DNA of 64,000 nt, from positions 1 to 64,000 of the forward strand of contig CAUJEY010000038.1 in assembly GCA_963169325.1 (NCBI GenBank). The letters are read 5' to 3'. Source of the DNA: Bacteroidota bacterium. GTDB lineage: Bacteria; Bacteroidota; Bacteroidia; Chitinophagales; Saprospiraceae. The position numbers and the translations under genes were made by a program. This document shows, in pieces, positions 26,227 to 34,206 of the stretch (its first letter is position 1; each line of letters starts with the position of its first letter). Under the pieces are notes generated by a model. The model was not told the DNA's origin, did no database searches, and saw nothing but the letters and a program-made list of their open reading frames with translations.

Positions 26227-26388
26227 TACCCCTATCCCCTTTTTCTCCCCCCCCGAACTTGTCATCCGCCGAAGGCGGAACCGTCCGCCCTACGAGGGAA
26301 AACCCGCATGTTAGGCCCTCGTAGAGCGGACGGTTCCCTCCGGGATGACAAGTTCGGGGGGGGGGGGGAGAAAAAGGTGATAGGGGTA
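26227..26388. repeat. Long GC-rich intergenic inverted repeat
   Basis: Left arm 26227-26298 and right arm 26316-26388 pair in blocks: TACCCCTATC/GATAGGGGTA, CTTTTTCTCCCC/GGGGAGAAAAA, GAACTTGTCATCC/GGATGACAAGTTC, ACCGTCCGC/GCGGACGGT and TACGAGGG/CCCTCGTA. A run of 13 G (26356-26368) faces 8 C. It is the main content of the gap 25885-26531, which also holds a 10-bp tandem repeat at 26448-26477. Confidence 0.85.
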
Positions 26389-26447
26389 GCACGGGCGTAA
26401 CCGCGTAAATATTTTACATTAGAAATTGCTGAAGGAAACAACGGCTT

Positions 26448-26477
26448 CACAATGACGCACAATGACGCACAATGACG
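26448..26477 (+). repeat. Three tandem copies of CACAATGACG
   Basis: Exact 10-bp direct repeats directly upstream of the cytochrome promoter region. Possibly a regulator-binding array; no other support. Confidence 0.5.
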
Positions 26478-26488
26478 ATCAAATCTCC

Positions 26489-26496
26489 TATACTTG
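26489..26496 (+). promoter_or_regulatory. Probable cytochrome promoter -7 element (TATACTTG)
   Basis: One mismatch to TAnnTTTG, 35 bp before the ATG at 26532 and 11 bp after the CACAATGACG repeats. Confidence 0.4.
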
Positions 26497-26531
26497 CGCT
26501 CAATTGCACTTATCTTCAAACTTTAGTATTC

Positions 26532-27146
26532 ATGAAAACATTTTTCACTTCGGCTTTTTGCCTGATTTGCACCCTGTTTTGGCTGACCAACTGCCAACAA
26601 ACCGCTACCGATAAAACGGCCACAGACAAAACTGCCACCGGCGGAGATGCCGCCAGCGCTGAAGGCGCTCAGTTCACGTCCGAGGCACTCGTGCGCGGCG
26701 AATATTTGGTCAATGTATTGGGCTGCGACGATTGTCATACCCCAAAAACCATGACCCCGCAAGGTCCTATTCCCGATATGTCGCGCCGCTTTATCGGCCA
26801 TCCAGCCACGGAGGTGTTTGTATTGGACGATGAAAAAAAGAGTTTTATTAAAAAAGAGAATGTCTCTATTTTCAGTCCGGGCATGACCGCTGCCGCAGGC
26901 CCTTGGGGGCTGTCGTATGCCGCTAATATTACGAGCGATGTAACCGGAATAGGCGCCTGGACGGAAGCGCAATTTATCAAAGCCTTGCGCGAAGGCAAAA
27001 CCAAGGGGTTGGATGATACGCGCCCCATACTGCCGCCGATGCCCTGGCCCAGCTACCGCAACCTGTCGGATGATGATTTGAAAGCCGTATTTGCCTACCT
27101 GCAAGCCCTGCCGCCCCAACGAAATGTGGTGCCGCCGCCGATGTAA
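26532..27146 (+). CDS. Cytochrome c-type lipoprotein
   Basis: 204 residues. Lipoprotein signal with lipobox (LFWLTNC), a short low-complexity linker with DKTAT repeats, then a cytochrome c domain: haem motif GCDDCHTPKT and a distal PPMPWPSYRNLSDDDLKAVF segment whose Met probably is the axial ligand, followed by the typical C-terminal helix (VFAYLQALPP). Likely a membrane-anchored periplasmic electron carrier; its redox partner is unknown. Start ATG 26532 directly precedes the signal peptide. An upstream in-frame ATG at 26472 lies within the tandem repeat and before the promoter-like box, so it is not used. Confidence 0.85.
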   Translation: MKTFFTSAFCLICTLFWLTNCQQTATDKTATDKTATGGDAASAEGAQFTSEALVRGEYLVNVLGCDDCHTPKTMTPQGPIPDMSRRFIGHPATEVFVLDDEKKSFIKKENVSIFSPGMTAAAGPWGLSYAANITSDVTGIGAWTEAQFIKALREGKTKGLDDTRPILPPMPWPSYRNLSDDDLKAVFAYLQALPPQRNVVPPPM

Positions 27147-27173
27147 TCATACGTGGGTGTATTGAAAGTCAAA

Positions 27174-27249
27174 CTCCCGCAGATGCCGCAGATTAATGCA
27201 GATTATTCTCATAAAAATAATCTGTATTGATCTGCGAAATCTGCGGGAG
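27174..27249. repeat. Imperfect inverted repeat upstream of truB
   Basis: CTCCCGCAGAT (27174) pairs with ATCTGCGGGAG (27249), and the middle (GCAGATTATT / AATAATCTGT) pairs again around a short loop. No U-tract. It sits between the cytochrome gene and truB. Confidence 0.65.
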
Positions 27250-27301
27250 CCCAATGCAAAACGCGGCGTTGTTGCCGGTATCCGCCCAACTTGATTGATC
27301 C

Positions 27302-28108
27302 ATGCTCACCATACTTACCCCCCATACGCCCTTCCCGTCCGAATTTCCCAAAGGCGCTTTATTGCTCGTGGATAAGCCTCTCGGATGGACATCCTTCGAC
27401 GTGGTGAATAAAATCCGCTACCGGCTCTCACACCGGCTGGGAACGAAAAAACTCAAGATCGGCCATGCCGGCACGCTCGATCCGCTGGCAACCGGCCTGC
27501 TGTTGCTGTGTACCGGCGAGTACACCAAAAAAATCGAATCGTTCCAGGATTTACCCAAAGAATACACCGGCACGTTCACTTTCGGCGCCACTACGGCTTC
27601 CTTCGACCGGGAAAAACCAGCAGATACCACCTGGCCCACCGAACACCTGACCGATGAATTACTGAACCGAACCGCCCAACAGTTCGTCGGGGATATCGAA
27701 CAAATACCACCCATGTTCTCCGCCGTAAAAGTGGATGGCAAACGGCTGTACAAAAACGCCCGTACCGGTCAAGTCATGGAACTGGAACCCCGAAAAGTGC
27801 GTGTCGACGTGTTCGAACTCGGCCCGCTCCGGCCCGTGCCGCCGGCAGAAAGTAGCGAACCGGTCATTCTGACCAAAAAGGGCGCACCGATTTACCTGTA
27901 TCCCGAATATCCCACCGGCCTTCAATGCGATTTCCGGGTGGTGTGCGGCAAAGGCACTTATATCCGCTCGCTGGCACAAGACCTGGGTCAGGCCGCTGGC
28001 TCCGGAGCCTATCTGAGCAGCCTGCGCCGGACGCGTACCGGCGGCCATTCGGTGGAGGACGCTTGGACGGTGGATGGGCTAGGGGAATGGTGTGGGGCGA
28101 ATTTGTAA
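27302..28108 (+). CDS. truB: tRNA pseudouridine-55 synthase
   Basis: 268 residues. Forms pseudouridine 55 in the T-loop of tRNAs. N-terminal LLLVDKPLGWTSFDVVNKI and the catalytic motif GHAGTLDPLATGLLLL with its Asp are present, followed by FGATTASFD and a C-terminal KGTYIRSLAQDLG segment. The PUA domain of E. coli TruB is short or absent, as in many Bacteroidota. The final five codons and stop lie in a palindrome (28092-28116), so the exact C-terminus has probably been reshaped by a repeat. Confidence 0.93.
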   Translation: MLTILTPHTPFPSEFPKGALLLVDKPLGWTSFDVVNKIRYRLSHRLGTKKLKIGHAGTLDPLATGLLLLCTGEYTKKIESFQDLPKEYTGTFTFGATTASFDREKPADTTWPTEHLTDELLNRTAQQFVGDIEQIPPMFSAVKVDGKRLYKNARTGQVMELEPRKVRVDVFELGPLRPVPPAESSEPVILTKKGAPIYLYPEYPTGLQCDFRVVCGKGTYIRSLAQDLGQAAGSGAYLSSLRRTRTGGHSVEDAWTVDGLGEWCGANL

Positions 28109-28116
28109 TTCGCCCA
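28092..28116. repeat. GGGCGAATT palindrome covering the truB stop codon
   Basis: GTGGGGCGAATTtgtAATTCGCCCAC, the same wording as the element at 14023-14160. The truB TAA lies at its centre. Confidence 0.7.
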
Positions 28117-28238
28117 CTCGCGAGCGGAACGAGAGCAACCGGAATCTCTTTTTTCCAAATCACCTTCTTTAACGATTATCGTTGCAACCTCTCCCGGCTT
28201 ATGTACCGTCGAATGGAAAAAACGACAACATATCCACA

Positions 28239-29378
28239 ATGAAACACTACACCATCCTCGGCGGCGGCATTGCCGGCCTGACCGCCGCTATTGCCCTGCG
28301 CCGTATCGGCATCCGGGCACAGGTTTTTGAAGCCGCGCCGGTAATCCGGCCGGTCGGCGCCGGCCTGGCGCTGGCCGCCAACGCGATCAAAGGATACGTC
28401 AAACTCGGTATTGCTGAAAAAATCATTTCGCGTGGGCGACTGTTGCCCACCTTCAGTATCCTCGACGCCCGCGGCCGCCGCATTACCCAAGCCGATGCCG
28501 CCGCTATCGGCCGCAAATACGGTCTGCATAATTTCGCCATCAACCGGCCGGATCTGCACGAAGCGCTTCTGGCCGAATTGGACCCCGAACAACTTCACAC
28601 CAACAAAGCCGCGCTGCGGGTGGAGCAGTCCGGTGATAAAACAACCCTGTTCTTCAAGGACGGTTCTACCCATGAAACGGATTTCCTGATCGTGGCCGAC
28701 GGCATACATTCGCCCATTCGCCGCCAGCTGTTGCCCGGCTCGGAGCCTCGTTATGCCGGTTATACGTGCTGGCGGGCAGTGATAGACAATCCGGGCCTGC
28801 CGTTATCGGGCGCCACCGAAACCTGGGGGGCGGAAGGCCGCTTCGGTATCGTACCCCTTGCCGGCAATAAAATTTACTGGTTTGCGTGTGTGAACGCCCC
28901 ACAGAACGACCCCGCCATGCGGGCGGCCGGTGTGCCTGACCTGGAGCGTATTTTCCAGAAGTTTCACGATCCGGTGCCGGCTATTCTGCGCCATACGCCA
29001 GGCGACAGTTTGGTTTGGAATGATATTATCGACCTTAAACCCATTTCATGTTTTGCCTTCGGCAACATCGTGCTCATCGGAGATGCCGCGCATGCCACCA
29101 CGCCCAACCTGGGCCAGGGCGCCTGCCAGGCCATCGAAGACGCGGTGGTGCTGGCCGACGAACTGGCCGCACACGACACCCCGGAAGCCGCCTTCGCCGC
29201 TTTTGAATGCCGCCGCCTCAAACGCGCGCATTTTATCGTAAACAACTCCTGGCAACTCGGGAAAGTCGCCCAATGGAGCAATCCCTTGCTGGTATCTGTG
29301 CGTAATGCGCTGTTCCGGATGATCCCGGAAAGCGTCAATGAAAGGCAGTTAAAAACGGTCCTGGAGGTAGATTTTTAG
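28239..29378 (+). CDS. FAD-dependent monooxygenase (PHBH fold)
   Basis: 379 residues. N-terminal Rossmann motif YTILGGGIAGLTAAIAL, middle motif LIVADGIHSPIRRQ, and the second FAD-binding motif IGDAAHATTPNLGQGACQAI, all typical of class A flavoprotein hydroxylases. The substrate is an unknown aromatic or isoprenoid compound; nearest annotated relatives range from salicylate-type hydroxylases to TetX-like enzymes, and none can be chosen by eye. Start ATG 28239 immediately precedes the FAD motif. No clear promoter box is visible. Ends 15 bp from the convergent PrsW gene. Confidence 0.85.
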   Translation: MKHYTILGGGIAGLTAAIALRRIGIRAQVFEAAPVIRPVGAGLALAANAIKGYVKLGIAEKIISRGRLLPTFSILDARGRRITQADAAAIGRKYGLHNFAINRPDLHEALLAELDPEQLHTNKAALRVEQSGDKTTLFFKDGSTHETDFLIVADGIHSPIRRQLLPGSEPRYAGYTCWRAVIDNPGLPLSGATETWGAEGRFGIVPLAGNKIYWFACVNAPQNDPAMRAAGVPDLERIFQKFHDPVPAILRHTPGDSLVWNDIIDLKPISCFAFGNIVLIGDAAHATTPNLGQGACQAIEDAVVLADELAAHDTPEAAFAAFECRRLKRAHFIVNNSWQLGKVAQWSNPLLVSVRNALFRMIPESVNERQLKTVLEVDF

Positions 29379-29393
29379 GTTGGAGGAGCGCCG

Positions 29394-30092
29394 TCAGTTA
29401 TTCTGCAATTGTTTTTCCTTTCGGAAAGGCGAGTGCTCCAGGTGATGCCGGATCAGGCTTCCGCAAAAAAAGAGGCTCATATACAGCGCCACGGTACCCA
29501 GTACCACGAGCCATTTCGACCAGTTCTGCAAAATGAGCAGGTCGTACACCCCATGTAGCAGCACTGCCAGGCCGAGGCCGTACGCCAGTAACCGGGATTG
29601 CCGGGCCGGTTCGAATTTGGCCAGCCCGGCGAAATAACCTTGTACAATGGCAAAAGTCAGGTGGGCCGGGACAGCCGTTAGCGAGCGCAGCAGTACAGTT
29701 TGCAGCCCGAAACGGTCGGCATAGGCGACATTCTCCCAGGTGGCAAAACCCATGGCAATAAGAACGGCATACACGATGCCGTCGAGCGGTTCATTAAAGA
29801 ACTTGTAGGGATAGGCCAATACCAGCAGCAGGATAAACTTGACGAATTCTTCGGTGAGCGCCAAAACACCAAAGGCTAAGAGCAGCGATTGGCCCGGGTT
29901 GTAGGGCGGTGCGCCCATGCCGGAGATCGCCCAACGTTCTATGGCTACTGCCGGTACGGTGGCCACGGCGCCGATGACAAAACACAGGATCAGCGGTACC
30001 AGCGGCTCGCGTTCGTACTTGTCTACCCGGAAAACAGCAAAACTGATGATGAGGCCGGGCATGATGGCCAATAGCAATAACAGCGGATTCAC
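29394..30092 (-). CDS. PrsW-family intramembrane metalloprotease
   Basis: 232 residues with about seven membrane spans. The family signature is present: TEEFVKF (tandem Glu) in one span, GFATWENVAY, and a later conserved His (VPAHLTF, LLHGVYD). PrsW proteins are membrane-embedded CAAX-like proteases; in Bacillus PrsW cleaves an anti-sigma factor, but no such target is nearby here. A minus-strand -7-like box (TACCTTAG, 30123-30130) precedes the start. Confidence 0.85.
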   Translation of the reverse strand: MNPLLLLLAIMPGLIISFAVFRVDKYEREPLVPLILCFVIGAVATVPAVAIERWAISGMGAPPYNPGQSLLLAFGVLALTEEFVKFILLLVLAYPYKFFNEPLDGIVYAVLIAMGFATWENVAYADRFGLQTVLLRSLTAVPAHLTFAIVQGYFAGLAKFEPARQSRLLAYGLGLAVLLHGVYDLLILQNWSKWLVVLGTVALYMSLFFCGSLIRHHLEHSPFRKEKQLQNN

Positions 30093-30122
30093 GGCCGTTT
30101 GAATGGTTTAAATGGCTTGACG

Positions 30123-30130
30123 CTAAGGTA
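30123..30130 (-). promoter_or_regulatory. Probable PrsW promoter -7 element (TACCTTAG)
   Basis: One mismatch to TAnnTTTG on the minus strand, 30 bp before the PrsW ATG at 30092, in the short divergent gap to the Cys-rich gene. Confidence 0.4.
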
Positions 30131-30154
30131 TTTTTTCCTCAAAACCTTTTTATC

Positions 30155-30580
30155 ATGAAAACTTTAACCTTTCTTTTCTTCCTCAGCCCCTTTTTATTGT
30201 TCCATTGCAGCGCGCAACCACCGGCCTGGGTTTCAACGTTGGCCAATGCATATTTGAAAGTAAATGTAAACAGTATTACGCATTGGGAAGAAAAACAGAT
30301 AACTTTTTATAATATCAATGAGCAGGGAGACTCCACCACGGTAAATGCCCTCTACGTAGAGGGGACGACAAAAAAAGGCAATAAATTTACAGGAAAAATT
30401 CCCGTAACCAACCATGCGGTAAACCCGGTGGGGGCTTTTGATATCACAGGAGAAAGCTGCGAAAGTCAATGCGGATGTGAAAAGTTTGAATTTGGGACGA
30501 CCGGAGGGTGTTTTTGTGCAAAATGCGAGCCACAAGCAGGTTGCACGTGCTGGTGCAAACATGCCATTACAAAAAACTAA
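30155..30580 (+). CDS. Cys-rich exported protein of unknown function
   Basis: 141 residues. N-terminal signal peptide or lipoprotein signal (FLSPFLLFHCSAQ, a possible lipobox LLFHC). The central part is a small beta-rich region. The last ~45 residues hold nine cysteines in the pattern CESQCGCEKF..GGCFCAKCEPQ..CTCWCKHA, which suggests a metal- or disulfide-stabilised knot. I do not recognise the family. A strong bidirectional terminator follows. Confidence 0.7.
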   Translation: MKTLTFLFFLSPFLLFHCSAQPPAWVSTLANAYLKVNVNSITHWEEKQITFYNINEQGDSTTVNALYVEGTTKKGNKFTGKIPVTNHAVNPVGAFDITGESCESQCGCEKFEFGTTGGCFCAKCEPQAGCTCWCKHAITKN

Positions 30581-30623
30581 ATTCCCCGATTACATGGCTA
30601 CCGGCCATTTCCGACACCAATAA

Positions 30624-30665
30624 AAAAAGGCAAAACCCGCATTCGACAGCCGGTTTTGCCTTTTT
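30624..30665. terminator. Bidirectional rho-independent terminator
   Basis: AAAAAGGCAAAACC (30624-30637) pairs with GGTTTTGCCTTTTT (30652-30665) over a 14-base loop. A- and T-tracts on either side let it serve both the Cys-rich gene (+) and the convergent rpsF-rpsR-rplI operon (-). Confidence 0.85.
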
Positions 30666-30706
30666 AGTATTTTACGATTATGAGGAATAAACCCTCATAA
30701 ACTATA

Positions 30707-31186
30707 TTAATCGCCTTCTTCCTCTTCCGCTTTAGCGCCACCTGCTGCAACTACCTCAAATTTAATTTTGGCAGGCACTTCGGCGTGGAAATTAGCAATA
30801 GCCTCGTAGGTACCGAGTTCTTTTACTTCTTCAGGCATTTCAATGATCCGTTTATCTATTTCCAGGCCGGCTTGTTCTTTGATTGCCGCAACCAGGTGCT
30901 GGGAAGTAACCGAGCCGAACAGGCGTCCGCTTTCGCCGGCTTTAGCGCTGATTTTCAGCGTTTTAGCGGCCAATTGCGCAGCATATTCCCGGTAGGTGGA
31001 AATCATGGCGTTCTCCTTCTTGGCGGCTTGTTTTTTCAAACCATCCAGGCGGGCCATGTTGGGTTTGTTGGCTACGATAGCCAGCCCTTGCGGGATCAGG
31101 TAGTTGCGCCCAAATCCGTCTTTTACCTTGACGACATCGTGCTTGGCGCCAACTTTATCAATATTATCGAGCAGAATGATATTCAT
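30707..31186 (-). CDS. rplI: 50S ribosomal protein bL9
   Basis: 159 residues. The N-terminal rRNA-binding domain has the family motif KDGFGRNYLIPQGLA, then the long connecting helix and the C-terminal domain (SVTSQHLVAAIKEQ). A short acidic Glu tail ends the protein. Last gene of the S6-S18-L9 operon, separated from rpsR by a 7-nt repeat array instead of the usual short spacer. Confidence 0.96.
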   Translation of the reverse strand: MNIILLDNIDKVGAKHDVVKVKDGFGRNYLIPQGLAIVANKPNMARLDGLKKQAAKKENAMISTYREYAAQLAAKTLKISAKAGESGRLFGSVTSQHLVAAIKEQAGLEIDKRIIEMPEEVKELGTYEAIANFHAEVPAKIKFEVVAAGGAKAEEEEGD

Positions 31187-31199
31187 CTGTCTGAAAGTT

Positions 31200-31286
31200 A
31201 TGAGTGATGAGTTGTTAGTTATGGAGTTAGAAGTTATAAGTTATGAGTTATGGAAAAACATAACTCATAACTTATAACTCCTAACT
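31200..31286. repeat. Palindromic array of 7-nt units inside the ribosomal operon
   Basis: AGTTATG/AGTTATA heptamers on the left (to 31252) and their inverse CATAACTCATAACTTATAACTCCTAACT on the right (31259-31286), with a 6-base A-rich loop. The right arm directly touches the rpsR stop codon at 31287. Confidence 0.88.
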
Positions 31287-31556
31287 TTATTTAAGCAAAT
31301 CTGCGACAAACGTCAGCATGCCCAAATGGCGGGCGCGTTTAACGGCTGTGGATACGCGGCGCTGGTATTTGAGGCTGTTGCCCGTGATACGGCGCGGCAG
31401 CAGTTTGCCTTGCTCGTTAATAAACTGAAGCAGAAAATCCGGATCTTTATAGTCGATATACTTGATGCCGAATTTGCGGAAGCGGCAATATTTTTTGCGG
31501 CGCAGTCCGATTTTCGGATTGCTTAAAAATTTTACGTCTTCTCTCGAAGCAGCCAT
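31287..31556 (-). CDS. rpsR: 30S ribosomal protein bS18
   Basis: 89 residues. Contains the S18 core KYCRFRKFGIKYIDYKDPD and the C-terminal ITGNSLKYQRRVSTAVKRAR. Binds 16S rRNA next to S6. Middle gene of the operon. Confidence 0.96.
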   Translation of the reverse strand: MAASREDVKFLSNPKIGLRRKKYCRFRKFGIKYIDYKDPDFLLQFINEQGKLLPRRITGNSLKYQRRVSTAVKRARHLGMLTFVADLLK

Positions 31557-31605
31557 ATGTAAAGTGAATTAGCGCGTGAATAAATGGGTGAATGGTTCCG
31601 GCGGT

Positions 31606-32040
31606 TTAGTCGGCAAGTACGTCAAGGTCAACTACCTCGGGTGCAGATACCGTTTCAACGGCAGCAGCAGTGGCAGCAGCTTCGTCTTCTTTTTTCTTTT
31701 TGCCGACCCGTCCGTTGCGTTTGTCATCGTTGTACTTGATGCCGTATTTGTCGAGTTTGACCGTGAGAAAACGCAGTAAACGCTCGTCGCGTTTCAGGTT
31801 CAACTCAAACTTGGTCAACCAATCGGCAACCGTGCAACCGAACTCGATGCAATAGTAATAACCGCTGGAACGCTTGTTGATCTGGTACGCCAGTTGGCGC
31901 AACCCCATTTCATCCACCGCTACTACCGTAGCGCCAAAGCCTTTGAGCTCGTTCTGGATGTGTTCTGCTGCCGATTTGACTTCATCGCCCGACAGCACTG
32001 GATCTACGATGAAGGTGACTTCGTAATGTCTCATTTTCAA
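31606..32040 (-). CDS. rpsF: 30S ribosomal protein bS6
   Basis: 144 residues: the S6 ferredoxin-like fold (RHYEVTFIVDPVLSGDEV, GLRQLAYQINKRSSGYYY) with a C-terminal Lys/Glu/Ala extension (RVGKKKKEDEAAATAA) common in Bacteroidota. First gene of the rpsF-rpsR-rplI operon, with an exact -7 box 43 bp upstream. Confidence 0.95.
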   Translation of the reverse strand: MKMRHYEVTFIVDPVLSGDEVKSAAEHIQNELKGFGATVVAVDEMGLRQLAYQINKRSSGYYYCIEFGCTVADWLTKFELNLKRDERLLRFLTVKLDKYGIKYNDDKRNGRVGKKKKEDEAAATAAAVETVSAPEVVDLDVLAD

Positions 32041-32082
32041 TTACTTGTGAATAAATAAAAGAACTTTCGCTTAAAGCGGGTG

Positions 32083-32090
32083 CAAAAGTA
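32083..32090 (-). promoter_or_regulatory. Promoter -7 element of the rpsF operon (TACTTTTG)
   Basis: Exact TAnnTTTG match on the minus strand; about 42 bases separate it from the rpsF ATG. Confidence 0.6.
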
Positions 32091-32141
32091 AGACATTGCG
32101 ACGAAATAACCAAGCTGAAAAATAATGCAGACGGATTGTCC

Positions 32142-32804
32142 TCAAACATTCAGATAACTCATCAGCGAATCATACCGCTCCTGGAGTGAGTCGGCATAAT
32201 CTAACTCGGCAAAAGACTCTTTTACCTCGTATTCGTAGCGCTGCAGGGAAGCGACCACACGACTGAGTTCCTGGCGATTGACCTTGAGTGTAAGTTCAAT
32301 GACTTCGGCATTCGCGCCGGAAGTGACGAAAGAACTGAGGATTTTAGCGTCTTCGTCTTCCACGATCCGGGCTATGGTGGCCAGGGAGTAGTCGCGTCGA
32401 TTCATTTCGAGCACCAATACCCCGCCGGCTTCGGTGAAGGCAGCCATGTTGGCAAAATAACGCAACAGATCGTTTTGGGCGATCAGGCCCTTATAATTGC
32501 CCGCTTCGTCTACCACCGGGATAACCGTCAGCCGGTTATCGCCCATGACACGTATGATTTCAAATACGTGATCGCTTGCCCGAACGGCAAACCGGCGAAA
32601 GGTGGAAAAATCGTATTCGCCGATGGGCTCGTACAATTTATGATTGAAAATATCTTCTTCCGACAGGATTCCCACCAACCGGTTTCCCTCTACCACCGGC
32701 AGATGTTTCACGTGGTGATCGTTCAGGGAGTGGAAAGCGTCTTTGCCTGTTTGCTCCGTGGAGAGCGCAGGGATGTCGTATGCAATTAATGCTTCTGCAG
32801 TCAT
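32142..32804 (-). CDS. Protein with paired CBS domains and a C-terminal ACT-like domain
   Basis: 220 residues from ATG 32804 (an earlier ATG at 32846 would add 14 non-conserved residues). Two CBS motifs occur (AFHSLNDHHVKHLPVVEGNR and VMGDNRLTVIPVVDEAGNYK), then a region with ACT-like strand pattern (GGVLVLEMNRRDYSLATIAR). Such proteins bind adenine nucleotides or amino acids and act as cytoplasmic sensors. No partner enzyme is adjacent. Divergent from the aminotransferase gene. Confidence 0.85.
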   Translation of the reverse strand: MTAEALIAYDIPALSTEQTGKDAFHSLNDHHVKHLPVVEGNRLVGILSEEDIFNHKLYEPIGEYDFSTFRRFAVRASDHVFEIIRVMGDNRLTVIPVVDEAGNYKGLIAQNDLLRYFANMAAFTEAGGVLVLEMNRRDYSLATIARIVEDEDAKILSSFVTSGANAEVIELTLKVNRQELSRVVASLQRYEYEVKESFAELDYADSLQERYDSLMSYLNV

Positions 32805-32989
32805 GTTCAGATCGTGCGCTGGATTTTGTTCAAACCGGCTGTTCACTTATTCCGTCGGTGCAATCGGTCACTCCCTTCGGTAGAATTTTCCTGGATTAAA
32901 CATAAATTCAGCTATTTTGCTCATTAGACGTACGGCAAGTGCTGGATGGCACAAATATTTGTGCAAAAATTTACTCTTCCAAATAAAAC

Positions 32990-34180
32990 ATGCATAGTCT
33001 TCGCCAACTGTTTCTGCAACATGTCGCCCAAACGTCATCTGCGCCGCTCGCGCTGGAGATTTCCCACGCCGAAGGGCTGTACCTGTACGATACCCATGGT
33101 AAGCGGTATCTCGATCTCATTGCCGGCATCGGCGTCAGCTGTCTGGGGCACCGCCCCCCCCGGGTGGAGGCTGCCGTCCGGGATCAATTAGGTCGTTACT
33201 GGCATACCTTGGTGTATGGTGAATATGTGCTGGCCCCACAGGTGCAACTCGCAACGTTGCTTGCTGATCAGCTGCCGGGCCTTGATGCGGTGTACTTCGT
33301 CAATTCCGGTACGGAAGCCGTGGAGGGCGCCATGAAACTCGCCAAACGTTATACGGGCCGCCCCGATTTCGTGGCTTGCCACCAGGCGTATCACGGCAGC
33401 ACCCAGGGCGCTGCCAGTCTGATGTCGCCCACGGATTTCACCCTTGCCTATCAGCCGCTGTTACCCGGTATCCGGCATATTATTTTCAACGACCTGGAAA
33501 GCCTGGCCATAATTGACCGGCACACTGCCGCCGTGATGGTGGAAACGGTGCAGGCCGAGTCCGGTATCCGCTTGCCGGACGCCGGTTGGCTACAAGCCCT
33601 GCGCCGGCGATGCGACGAGATGGGGGCGCTTCTGATTCTCGACGAAATTCAGGCCGGTTATGGGCGCACCGGTTCGCTCTTCGCTTTTAATAAATATGGT
33701 ATCCGGCCCGACGTGCTGTTGCTGGCCAAAGGATTTGGAGGTGGCATGCCCATCGGCGCTTTTATTGCACCACGCCACATCATGCAGGTATTATCCGTTG
33801 ATCCGCCGCTCGGCCACATCACCACCTTCGGCGGTCATCCGGTGAATGCGGCCGCAGCATTGGCTACTTTGCAGGTACTACTGGAAACCGATCTGATCGC
33901 TCAGGTGCCGGAAAAAGAACGTTTGTTCCGGGAATTACTCGTACATCCGGCCATAAAAGAACTTCGGAGCGCCGGGCTGTGGATGGCCGTCGACCTCGAC
34001 GATGCCGTGCTGGTACAACAGGTCATCGGACGCTGCATGGATCAGGGGCTGATCACCGACTGGTTTCTGTTCAACGACCGCTGCCTGCGCATCGCGCCAC
34101 CGCTGACCATCGGTGAACCCGATATACGGTTTGCCTGCTCGGTTATCCTCGACGCGCTTTCGATGTGCGCCAACCAGTAA
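32990..34180 (+). CDS. Class III PLP-dependent aminotransferase (acetylornithine-transaminase-like)
   Basis: 396 residues, fold type I. Landmarks: EGLYLYDTHGKRYLDLIAGI, the cofactor-phosphate region VNSGTEAVEGAMKLA, LLILDEIQAGYGRTG (Asp pairing with the pyridine N), the Schiff-base Lys in LLLAKGFGGGMPIGAF, and TTFGGHPVNAAAALAT. The closest families are acetylornithine and ornithine aminotransferases; without arg genes nearby the substrate cannot be fixed. Ends in a short AAACC-type repeat scrap (34181-34206) that separates it from the M28 gene on the other strand. Confidence 0.85.
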   Translation: MHSLRQLFLQHVAQTSSAPLALEISHAEGLYLYDTHGKRYLDLIAGIGVSCLGHRPPRVEAAVRDQLGRYWHTLVYGEYVLAPQVQLATLLADQLPGLDAVYFVNSGTEAVEGAMKLAKRYTGRPDFVACHQAYHGSTQGAASLMSPTDFTLAYQPLLPGIRHIIFNDLESLAIIDRHTAAVMVETVQAESGIRLPDAGWLQALRRRCDEMGALLILDEIQAGYGRTGSLFAFNKYGIRPDVLLLAKGFGGGMPIGAFIAPRHIMQVLSVDPPLGHITTFGGHPVNAAAALATLQVLLETDLIAQVPEKERLFRELLVHPAIKELRSAGLWMAVDLDDAVLVQQVIGRCMDQGLITDWFLFNDRCLRIAPPLTIGEPDIRFACSVILDALSMCANQ

Positions 34181-34206
34181 CCCTCAAACCTTCCACCAGT
34201 AACCCC

